In this document: piece after piece, positions 40,587-49,748 of the stretch
How the letters are laid out: each line of letters opens with the position of its first letter
Position numbering within the stretch: the first letter of the stretch is position 1
From: Luteococcus sp052116585
GTDB lineage: Bacteria; Actinomycetota; Actinomycetes; Propionibacteriales; Propionibacteriaceae
Direction of reading: 5' to 3'
NCBI RefSeq assembly: GCF_052116585.1
Contig: NZ_JBQKKT010000022.1
Location: forward strand, 1 to 49,748
Length of the DNA stretch: 49,748 bases
The notes under the pieces: generated by a model
What the model saw: the letters and a program-made list of their open reading frames with translations, nothing else
The model's database searches: none
What the model was told of the DNA's origin: nothing
Program-made: the position numbers and the translations under genes

Positions 40587-42020
40587 ATGGAGCATTTCGA
40601 CCTGGTCATCATCGGTTCCGGATCGGGCAACACGCTCGTCGACGAGCGGTTCGACGGTCTTCGTGTGGCGATGGTGGAACGCGGCATCTATGGCGGCACG
40701 TGTCTGAATGTGGGGTGCATCCCCACCAAGATGTTCGTCCTGCCGGCGGATCATGCCGTCTCCCCGCAGGAGGCCGCGAGGATCGGTGTGGACCTCGCTC
40801 TCGAGGGCGTTCGGTACGAGGAGATCCGGGATCGTGTCTTCGGCCGGATCGATCCGATCTCGGCGGGTGGCAAGGCCTGGCGCGAACAGAGCGAGAATGT
40901 GACGGTCTTCACCGGCAATGGCCGCTTCGTCGAGCGGGACGTGCTGGAGATCGCCCTCCAGGGCGAGGACGAGCCGGTCCGCATCAGCGGGGACCGCTTC
41001 GTGCTGGCAGCTGGCTCCCGGGCCGTGCTGCTCGACGTGCCCGGCATGCACATCCCGGAGGTGGCCACCCGCGTGCACACCTCTGACACGGTGATGCGGC
41101 TGCCCGAACTGCCCCGTTCCATGGTGATCCTGGGCGGCGGCTACATCGCCAGTGAGTTCGCCCACGTCTTCAGCGCCTATGGCGTCGACGTCACCATGGT
41201 CAACCGGTCCGGCGTGCTGCTGCGCCGCGAGGACGAGGCCATCAGTGAGCGGTTCACCGACGTGATCTCGCGTCGGGTGAACCTCAAGCTGAACCAGCAG
41301 GTCTCCCGCCTGGACTGGCAGGACGGCCAGGTGGTGGTGGTGGCCACCGATCCCAATGGCATCGAGTACAGCTACGACGCAGACCTGGTGCTGGTGGCGC
41401 TGGGCCGCACCCCCAATGGCGACGGGCTGGACCTGGATCGGGCCGGAGTGCAGGTGGATGCGGACGGCCTGGTGGTCGTGGACGAGCACCAGCGCACCAG
41501 CCAGCCGCACATCTGGGCACTCGGCGACGTCAGCTCGCCCTCCCAGCTCAAGCACGTTGCCAATCACGAGGCCCGCGTGGTGCAGCACAACCTGCTGTGC
41601 GAGATCACGGGCCAGGGGGAACTGGCCTCGTCGGACCACCGTTTCGTGCCGCATGCCATCTTCACCGACCCCCAGATCGCCTCGGTGGGTGCCACGGAGC
41701 AGGAGCTGCGTGAGCAGGGAAGGCCCTACCTGGCCAAGGTGCAGAAGTATGGCGACGTGGCCTACGGCTGGGCGATGGAAGACCAGGACCACTTCGTGAA
41801 GCTGCTCAGCGACCCGAAGGCCGAGCACCTGCTGGGGGCCCACATCATTGGCCCGCAGGCGTCCACGCTCATCCAGCCGCTGATCCAGGCCATGAGCACC
41901 GGGCTGGGGATCGAGGAGATGGCCCGCAGCCAGTACTGGATCCACCCGGCCCTCACCGAAGTCGTGGAGAATGCCCTGCTGGGCCTCCTCGAACAGCGCG
42001 ACGACAGCAAGGAGGCCTGA
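40587..42020 (+). CDS. mtr: Mycothione reductase
   Basis: Mtr uses NADPH to reduce mycothiol disulfide, keeping the main low-molecular-weight thiol of Actinomycetota reduced. The 477-residue flavoprotein disulfide reductase has FAD motif IIGSGSG, redox pair C39 and C44 in GGTCLNVGCIPTKM, NADP motif ILGGGYIASEFAHVF, ALGRTPNGDGLDL, and the C-terminal His segment HPALTEVVENALL. The redox-site spacing and NTLVDERFD near the FAD motif favour Mtr over mercuric or dihydrolipoamide dehydrogenase. The GH3 lipoprotein gene follows after 2 bases. Confidence 0.93.
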   Translation: MEHFDLVIIGSGSGNTLVDERFDGLRVAMVERGIYGGTCLNVGCIPTKMFVLPADHAVSPQEAARIGVDLALEGVRYEEIRDRVFGRIDPISAGGKAWREQSENVTVFTGNGRFVERDVLEIALQGEDEPVRISGDRFVLAAGSRAVLLDVPGMHIPEVATRVHTSDTVMRLPELPRSMVILGGGYIASEFAHVFSAYGVDVTMVNRSGVLLRREDEAISERFTDVISRRVNLKLNQQVSRLDWQDGQVVVVATDPNGIEYSYDADLVLVALGRTPNGDGLDLDRAGVQVDADGLVVVDEHQRTSQPHIWALGDVSSPSQLKHVANHEARVVQHNLLCEITGQGELASSDHRFVPHAIFTDPQIASVGATEQELREQGRPYLAKVQKYGDVAYGWAMEDQDHFVKLLSDPKAEHLLGAHIIGPQASTLIQPLIQAMSTGLGIEEMARSQYWIHPALTEVVENALLGLLEQRDDSKEA

Positions 42021-42022
42021 GC

Positions 42023-43255
42023 ATGAACAGGTCCAGTTCCCTGGCTGCCCTCGCCTGCCTTGCCCTGCTGGCCGGCTGCGGCTCCGGCGGCGAGCAGTCA
42101 CCCGCCGCCCAGTCCGGGGCCAGCGGAGGCACACAGGCTGCAACGTCTTCGTCTGGCGAATCGTCGCCCGAGCAGGGCGCCACGGGTGTCCCGGCGGCGA
42201 AGCCGTCGGTGAAGGAGGGAACCAGCTGTCGTTCCATGGCCGAGGAGATGGATCTGGAGCAGAAGGTCGGCCAGCTGTTCATGGTGGGCACCACGTCCAG
42301 TTCTGTCGACGAGGTGGAAACCGCCCTGCTGGAACACCAGGTGGGATCGGTGATCCTGTTGGGCGGGGACCTGCGTCCCCATGACGAGACCGCGGCCCTC
42401 ACCGAGCAGATCCAGGCCGCCAGCCCCAGCCAGATCCCGGTGCTGGTGGCCAGTGACCAGGAGGGCGGGCAGGTCCAGCGGTTGGCCGGCCCCGGATTCG
42501 AAACCATCCCACCCGCCACCGAGCAGGCCCAGATGTCTCCCGCGGAGCTCACCAAGGCTTGGCGGGGGTGGGGCCAGCAGATGAAGAGCGCGGGCGTTTC
42601 GTACAACCTGGCCCCGGTGGCCGACGTGGTCCCCGAGGGCATGGAACAGAAGAATGCAGCCATCGGGCAGCTGAAGCGCAATCTGGGCAATGACCAGGAG
42701 AGCGTCGCCACCAATGCCTCCGCGGTCGTGAAGGGTCTGGCCCAGGCCAAGGTGGGGTCGAGCCTCAAGCACTACCCGGGGCTGGGGACGGCCACGGTCA
42801 ACACGGACTTCGGCGTCGCCAAGGACCCCACCACCACCCTGGACGACGCGGAGTCCTTCCTGGGCGCGATGGACGCCGGCGCCAGCTCGGTGATGATCAG
42901 CTCCACCATCTACGAGAAGATCGACCCCGACAACCAGGCCGTCTTCAGCAGCAAGGTGATCACAGACGGGCTCCGTGAAAAGCACGGCTGGAGCAAGGTG
43001 GTCATCAGCGATGACCTGGGTGCTGCCGCGGCGGTCAAGGACGTCCCGCCGGGGGAGCGCGGCGTGCGCTTCATCGAGGCGGGTGGGGACATCGTCATCG
43101 ACGCCGATCCGGCCAGCCTGGACGAGATGGTGGGGGGAGTGGTGGACAGGGCCACCTCCGATCCCGACTTCGCCGGCAAGCTGGACAACCACGTCACCCG
43201 GGTGCTGCAGCTGAAGGCGGAGCTGGGAGAGCTCGCCTGCACCTTGGAGAACTGA
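42023..43255 (+). CDS. Glycoside hydrolase family 3-like lipoprotein
   Basis: The 410-residue protein starts with a lipoprotein signal (LACLALLAGC, lipid on C19), then a Ser/Gly/Pro-rich linker to about residue 65 and a GH3 N-terminal barrel. Visible motifs are VGQLFMVGT, VASDQEGGQVQRLAGPG, KHYPGLGTATVNTD and VVISDDLGA, the last with the likely nucleophilic aspartate. NagZ-type N-acetylglucosaminidases have KHFPGHG followed by a DSH dyad; here both histidines are absent, a variant I recall from other actinobacterial GH3 proteins. It may act on cell-wall sugars outside the membrane. It probably shares a transcript with mtr. Confidence 0.86.
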   Translation: MNRSSSLAALACLALLAGCGSGGEQSPAAQSGASGGTQAATSSSGESSPEQGATGVPAAKPSVKEGTSCRSMAEEMDLEQKVGQLFMVGTTSSSVDEVETALLEHQVGSVILLGGDLRPHDETAALTEQIQAASPSQIPVLVASDQEGGQVQRLAGPGFETIPPATEQAQMSPAELTKAWRGWGQQMKSAGVSYNLAPVADVVPEGMEQKNAAIGQLKRNLGNDQESVATNASAVVKGLAQAKVGSSLKHYPGLGTATVNTDFGVAKDPTTTLDDAESFLGAMDAGASSVMISSTIYEKIDPDNQAVFSSKVITDGLREKHGWSKVVISDDLGAAAAVKDVPPGERGVRFIEAGGDIVIDADPASLDEMVGGVVDRATSDPDFAGKLDNHVTRVLQLKAELGELACTLEN

Positions 43256-43327
43256 CGGGCCCTCGCTTGCGCCGGCCGTTCCAGAGCGGCTGGCTGCTGG
43301 GATCATCCGCGCTCCGGCCAGGGGCAC

Positions 43328-43333
43328 TAGTCT
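43328..43333 (+). promoter_or_regulatory. Leaderless-type -10 element (TAGTCT)
   Basis: TAGTCT is 6 bases before the ATG at 43340. Confidence 0.58.
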
Positions 43334-43339
43334 CCTGTC

Positions 43340-43909
43340 ATGCCCGCAGCCACCGCCGATGACCTTCGCCACGCCCATCGGGTTCTGCTGTACGGGGTGA
43401 CGGGCAGCGGCAAGTCGACTGCCGCAGAGCAGCTGGGGCCCCGGTTGGGGCTCCCCGTCCACCTGGTGGACGACGAGATCGGCTGGCTGCCGGGCTGGCA
43501 GCAGCGGCCGATCCCGGAACAGCGCGAACTGGCCGCGGACCGGGTGTCGGGGGAGAACTGGATCCTGGACTCCGCCTATGGCCACTGGCGTGACCTGGTG
43601 CTGGCCCGCACACAGGTGATTGTCGCGCTCGACTATCCACGGTGGATCACCCTGCTGCGCCTGGTACGCCGGACCGCCCGTCGGGTGGTGACCCGGGAGC
43701 CGCAGTGCAATGGCAATGTGGAGACCCTGCGGCAGACCTTCTCCAAGGAGTCCATCATCGCGTGGTACTTCCGCAGCTTCGACAACAAGCGTCGCCGGAT
43801 GCGCCAGTACGAGGCGGACCCGGAAGGACCCGCCGTCATCCGGCTCACGCACCCTCGGCAGATGCGCCGCCTGCTTCTGGAGCTGGACGAGTCAGCCACG
43901 GCCGGTTGA
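43340..43909 (+). CDS. P-loop NTPase, adenylate kinase-like (FlaR-type topology modulation family)
   Basis: The 189-residue protein has Walker A GVTGSGKST (about residues 19-27), LPVHLVDDEIGWLPGWQQRP (the strand-aspartate substrate segment of these small kinases), WILDSAYGHWRD, VALDYPRW, and a lid with many arginines (RLVRRTARRVVTREPQCNGN). Homologues are often labelled topology modulation protein or adenylate kinase-like, with no known substrate. Its unit is single. Confidence 0.82.
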   Translation: MPAATADDLRHAHRVLLYGVTGSGKSTAAEQLGPRLGLPVHLVDDEIGWLPGWQQRPIPEQRELAADRVSGENWILDSAYGHWRDLVLARTQVIVALDYPRWITLLRLVRRTARRVVTREPQCNGNVETLRQTFSKESIIAWYFRSFDNKRRRMRQYEADPEGPAVIRLTHPRQMRRLLLELDESATAG

Positions 43910-44015
43910 GCCCGCCCTCGCCGATGGAAAGCCCGACCGGCGGGCGCACCTCTCGCGGCTGGGATAACCTCGTCGGGTACGTCGTGAGACGACTTCGACG
44001 ATCGTGAAGGACACC

Positions 44016-46936
<2,921 letters not shown>

Positions 46937-46943
<7 letters not shown>

Positions 46944-46970
46944 TCGGTGGCGCTGCCTGATCGGTGGCTC
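46937..46970 (+). repeat. 17-base tandem duplication over the leuS stop codon
   Basis: TGCCTGATCGGTGGCGC is followed directly by TGCCTGATCGGTGGCTC, 16 of 17 identical. The first copy contains the TGA of leuS. It looks like a recent slippage duplication. Confidence 0.75.
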
Positions 46971-47024
46971 TGGCTGGGTGGTGCTGGCCGGGTCTGCTCT
47001 GGTGGGAATCCCACTGCAGGGCGC

Positions 47025-47067
47025 TGCCCCGGGGATGCTGATTTCTTCAGTGTCCCCGGGGCATTTT
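47025..47067 (+). terminator. Rho-independent terminator of leuS
   Basis: Left arm TGCCCCGGGGA and right arm TCCCCGGGGCA pair perfectly over 11 bases; two wobble pairs and CTGA/TCAG extend the stem around a TTTCT loop. TTTT follows. It lies 82 bases after the leuS stop. Confidence 0.93.
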
Positions 47068-47102
47068 CTGTTCCGGGGCGGTGCCCTGAGCGAGGAGGGG
47101 GC

Positions 47103-47454
47103 CGCGTGGGTTTGGGCGCGCCGCGTGGTTTGAGGAACCCAGCCTGGACACAGACCTCGCGTGGTTTCAGGCGCCCGCGTGGCTTTGGGCGTCTTGCCGG
47201 GGCGTCGCGTGGCTTTGGTGACCGCGCGTGCGCAGGAGCACACGCGAGGCTTCCAAACCCACGCGGGGAGGTTGAGGGGCCCCGGATCCCACGCGAGGCC
47301 CTGGATCACACGCGCGGAGGGACCGCGTGGCTTTGGGCATCGCGCGTGCGCAGGAGCACACGCGAGGCTTCCAAACCCACGCGGGGAGGTTGAGGGGCCC
47401 TTGATCCCACGCGAGGCCCTGGATCACACGCGAGGCTTTCAAACCCACGCGCGG
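47103..47454. repeat. Array of CGCGTGG-type repeats with a 118-bp tandem period
   Basis: CGCGTGG followed by a TTTGG-like tail occurs at 47103, 47122, 47158, 47176, 47206 and 47324. Reverse-complement forms (CCAAACCCACGCG, CACGCGAGG) lie among them. Two copies of a 109-base unit start at 47206 and 47324 (period 118) and are nearly identical; a partial third starts near 47426. In each unit the forward and reverse motifs could form a large hairpin. No reading frame here looks like a gene. Confidence 0.85.
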
Positions 47455-47531
47455 TCTGGGCCCCAGTGACGCGCCCCGCCAGTGACCACCTCTGGGAGAC
47501 CGCGCCGCCAGTTGCTGACTTGGCCGGCCGG

Positions 47532-47537
47532 TAGCCT
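47532..47537 (+). promoter_or_regulatory. Leaderless-type -10 element (TAGCCT) of luxS
   Basis: TAGCCT is 6 bases before the luxS ATG. Confidence 0.62.
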
Positions 47538-47543
47538 TGGGAC

Positions 47544-48005
47544 ATGCCGAAGATGAATGTCGAGAGCTTCAACCTGGACCACACGCTGGTCGCCGCGCCC
47601 TACATCCGCCTGGCCGACCGCAAGGAACTGCCCCAGGGCGATGTGCTGACCAAGTTCGACGTGCGCTTCTGCCAGCCGAACAAGGAACACCTGGAGATGC
47701 CGGTGATCCACTCGCTGGAGCACACCATGGCCGAGAACTTCCGCAATCACGCGGACTTCATCGTGGACTTCTCCCCGATGGGCTGCCAGACCGGCTTCTA
47801 CCTGATCACCTCCGGCGATCACGAGATCTCGGAGATCGAGCAGCTCGTCGCCGCCACGCTGGAGGATGTCCTGACCGCGACGGAGGTTCCGGCCGCCAAT
47901 GAGGTTCAGTGCGGCTGGGGAGCCAGCCACACCCTGGAGGGTGCCCAGGAGGCCGCCCGCGCCATGCTGGCCAAGCGTGACGAGTGGCAGCAGGTGATGG
48001 CATGA
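47544..48005 (+). CDS. luxS: S-ribosylhomocysteine lyase LuxS
   Basis: LuxS splits S-ribosylhomocysteine into homocysteine and the AI-2 precursor DPD. The 153-residue protein begins MPKMNVESFNLDHTLVAAPYIR. It has the metal ligands H56 and H60 in VIHSLEHTMA with E59 between, the catalytic C81 in FSPMGCQTGFYL, and the third ligand C123 in VQCGWGAS. It overlaps mtnN by four bases (ATGA); MtnN makes its substrate from S-adenosylhomocysteine, so this is a complete two-step salvage operon. Confidence 0.97.
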   Translation: MPKMNVESFNLDHTLVAAPYIRLADRKELPQGDVLTKFDVRFCQPNKEHLEMPVIHSLEHTMAENFRNHADFIVDFSPMGCQTGFYLITSGDHEISEIEQLVAATLEDVLTATEVPAANEVQCGWGASHTLEGAQEAARAMLAKRDEWQQVMA

Positions 48006-48676
48006 CCCATGTCTTGCTGCTGGCGGCCATGGCCGAGGAGACCACGCCCGTGCTGGCCGGACGGGAGAGCGTCGAGGTGGAGACCGGACGCGTCTGGCGT
48101 GCCGAGCAGGGTGACACAACGGTCACGCTGGTCACCTGCGGCATCGGCCTGGTCAACTCCGCGGCCGCCACGGCCGTGGCGATCTCGCAGCTGCGCCCCG
48201 ACTACGTGATCTCCTTGGGATCGGCCGGGGGGCTCGGAGCCGACGTGCGGGTGGGCGACATCATCGTCGGCCGATCCTACCGCTATGCCGACGCCGATGC
48301 GACCGCCTTCGGTTATGAGTACGGCCAGATCCCGTCGATGCCGGCCACCTTCCCGGGCGACGAGCGGTTGTTGGAGCTGGTTGCCGATGACCATACCGAT
48401 GGGACCGTGCACATTGGCGACATCGTGAGCGGCAACTCCTTCGTCGCCGGTGACCTGGCGCACATGCTGCGCAAGCGTTTCCCCCAGGCCATGGCGGCCG
48501 ACATGGAGTCGACGGCCATCGCCCAGGTTGCGTGGCAGGCCAAGGTGCCTTTCGTGTGTGTCCGTTCGATCAGCGACCTGTGCACCCCGCAGGCGGGCAG
48601 CGACTTCAAGGGCAACATCGACGATGTCGCCGCGCGGTCCGCGGCCGCCGTCTGGCGCCTGGTCGAGAAGCTCTGA
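48002..48676 (+). CDS. mtnN: 5'-methylthioadenosine/S-adenosylhomocysteine nucleosidase
   Basis: This 224-residue nucleosidase removes adenine from methylthioadenosine and S-adenosylhomocysteine. The catalytic residues are visible: E12 in LAAMAEETTP, E169 in AADMESTAIAQVA (binding the ribose), and the acid D192 in VRSISDLC. GSAGGL and VGDIIVG form the ribose/phosphate-side loop. It is coupled to luxS. The product S-ribosylhomocysteine passes to LuxS, closing the activated methyl cycle. Confidence 0.95.
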   Translation: MTHVLLLAAMAEETTPVLAGRESVEVETGRVWRAEQGDTTVTLVTCGIGLVNSAAATAVAISQLRPDYVISLGSAGGLGADVRVGDIIVGRSYRYADADATAFGYEYGQIPSMPATFPGDERLLELVADDHTDGTVHIGDIVSGNSFVAGDLAHMLRKRFPQAMAADMESTAIAQVAWQAKVPFVCVRSISDLCTPQAGSDFKGNIDDVAARSAAAVWRLVEKL

Positions 48677-48765
48677 CCTTCACCGCTGCGGCCCGGGTCA
48701 TGACGCGGGCCTGGAGACGGGACTCGGCCCCCGCCGTTACCTGGCAGCAGGCGACGGGGTCTCCG

Positions 48766-49641
48766 TCAGGCCTCGGAGACCTGCCACCAGCTGATCGGGA
48801 CGGCGTGCTTGCCGCAGCTCTCGGGCAGCTGGACCTCGTCGGAGGACTTCTTCTCCACCACCAGTCGCCAGCTCCGGCCGTCCCGATGGCTGGCCTGCAC
48901 GACAGCCTCGTCCGACTGGTAGTCCATGGCCGCCGGGTCGGTCTCTCCGGTGCGGCTGCGCAGCCAGGCATCAGCCACTCTGGCCCACTGCGGCAGGTCT
49001 GACCTGCCGCGGTCGTGCCGCTCGTCCAGCGCCAGCAGCTGACCGTCCAGTGCCCGCTCGGCGAGTTCCTCGTCGACGAAGGCCAGCATCTGGCGCGACG
49101 GGAGTGCCAGCGCCGTCGTGGCAAAACGGTGCCCGCCCAGGTGCGTCGCCTCCCAGGCGCGACCTGGATGACGCTCCGCCAGTGTTCGGGCCAGCGGCGC
49201 CCCCTTGACCGCACAGCATCGATCCCGCTTGCCATTGGTGCACACCAGCAGCACCGGATCGCTGGGCTCCAGGGGCGACGGGGGAGTGGCTGCGGCGCGC
49301 AGGTCCGGCCAGGCTTGCAGCAGTTCCAGCAGATCGCGGGCACTGTCCAGGACGGCACGGCCGAGCCAGGGTGCGCCGACGGGACCGCCCGCGACGAAGA
49401 CCGTTCGGGGGCCCTCCACATCGGGATGGGAGAGCGGGTCACGGACCAGGACAAGTCGTCCACCAGACCGCGTCACCTCCGTGTCCAGCTGCCTGCCCAG
49501 CTCCGGATCCAGTCGCGACTCCGTGAACGCCTTGGCTCCCCAGGGGCCGGGCTGTTCCAGGGCAACCCAGAAATCCGCATTGGGTGCCGTGCCCAGTGCC
49601 GGAAGGCCGGCGTCACTCCATCCGTCGCTGCAGGAAGTCAT
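48766..49641 (-). CDS. Sucrase/ferredoxin-like family protein
   Basis: This 291-residue protein has the sucrase/ferredoxin-like (thioredoxin-fold 2Fe-2S) signature: VLLVCTNGKRDRCCAVKGAPLARTL, then HLGGHRFATTALALP. The cysteine pattern C-x7-CC and the His of GGHRF are probable cluster ligands. Despite the name, activity on sucrose is not shown for the family; an electron-transfer function is more likely. AGGAG lies six bases before ATG 49641. It is convergent with mtnN. Confidence 0.88.
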   Translation of the reverse strand: MTSCSDGWSDAGLPALGTAPNADFWVALEQPGPWGAKAFTESRLDPELGRQLDTEVTRSGGRLVLVRDPLSHPDVEGPRTVFVAGGPVGAPWLGRAVLDSARDLLELLQAWPDLRAAATPPSPLEPSDPVLLVCTNGKRDRCCAVKGAPLARTLAERHPGRAWEATHLGGHRFATTALALPSRQMLAFVDEELAERALDGQLLALDERHDRGRSDLPQWARVADAWLRSRTGETDPAAMDYQSDEAVVQASHRDGRSWRLVVEKKSSDEVQLPESCGKHAVPISWWQVSEA

Positions 49642-49655
49642 GCGTTTCTCCTATG

Positions 49656-49748
49656 TCAAGCGGCCAGTGGGATGCAAGTCCCGGGGGCTGCTTGGGTGGT
49701 CTTGGGTGGGTTCTTGAGGGTGGTGAACACGATGCGGATGAGGTGGCG
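49656..49748 (-). mobile_element. C-terminal end of a probable transposase, cut by the window edge
   Basis: The minus strand reads in an open frame from the window edge for 30 codons to TGA at 49656. It gives RHLIRIVFTTLKNPPKTT and a short tail ending CIPLAA. The basic helix followed by a proline-rich tail is typical of transposase C-termini, but the family (for example IS110) cannot be fixed from 30 residues. It points to an insertion sequence at this contig edge. Confidence 0.5.

Noticed and set aside
47206..47432. CRISPR array
   Set aside because: There are only two long nearly identical units with no variable spacers of regular length and no cas genes nearby.

Overview
The window comes from a high-GC Gram-positive bacterium of the phylum Actinomycetota. 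The markers are mycothione reductase, the 33-residue ribosomal protein bS22, Rex, a HemD fused to a methyltransferase-like domain, DisA with RadA, and many promoters that look leaderless. The mix of Hcp, LuxS and a haem plus system II cytochrome c locus would fit a facultatively anaerobic Propionibacteriaceae-like organism, but that family-level placement is inference. Both window ends look like contig ends: bases 1-86 are almost pure C, and the last 93 bases encode what looks like a transposase tail.

Layout. 0.1-6.2 kb: a truncated APH-like kinase, a rhomboid protease, an MFS exporter, a small membrane protein, a P-loop kinase and a secreted protein with an HExxH motif. 5.6-9.3 kb: a TPP-riboswitch-controlled ECF transporter operon (ykoE, double ATPase, ecfT, P-loop kinase) on the minus strand. 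9.4-20.1 kb: mutY, a membrane-anchored protein, disA and radA. Two units lie among them: a GntP permease/hydroxyacid dehydrogenase pair with a divergent LysR regulator, and an hcp plus NADH reductase operon. 20.1-26.4 kb: a VOC protein, a cysteine-rich protein, a sugar isomerase-like protein, proline dehydrogenase, a CPBP protease, asd and proC.

26.5-39.0 kb is a nearly continuous redox/haem/cytochrome locus. It runs from a 44-residue small protein and bS22 through a glutaredoxin-like protein, rex, hemA, hemC, hemD, hemB, hemL, a TlpA-like lipoprotein, ccdA, resB and ccsB. A near-consensus Rex operator overlaps the -35 hexamer of the rex promoter, so the first haem genes are probably tuned to NADH/NAD+. 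Haem made by HemA to HemB (later steps are outside the window) would feed the adjacent cytochrome c maturation genes.

39.0-49.7 kb: an SDR oxidoreductase, a YchJ-like protein, mycothione reductase, a GH3 lipoprotein, a P-loop protein, leuS with a strong terminator, an array of CGCGTGG-type repeats with a 118-bp tandem period, the overlapping pair luxS-mtnN (activated methyl cycle and AI-2), a sucrase/ferredoxin-like protein and the transposase tail.

The most striking genome-scale pattern is a TAGNNT hexamer placed 6 or 7 bases before the start codon of seventeen genes, with no Shine-Dalgarno sequence. It indicates widespread leaderless transcription and helped to choose several starts.
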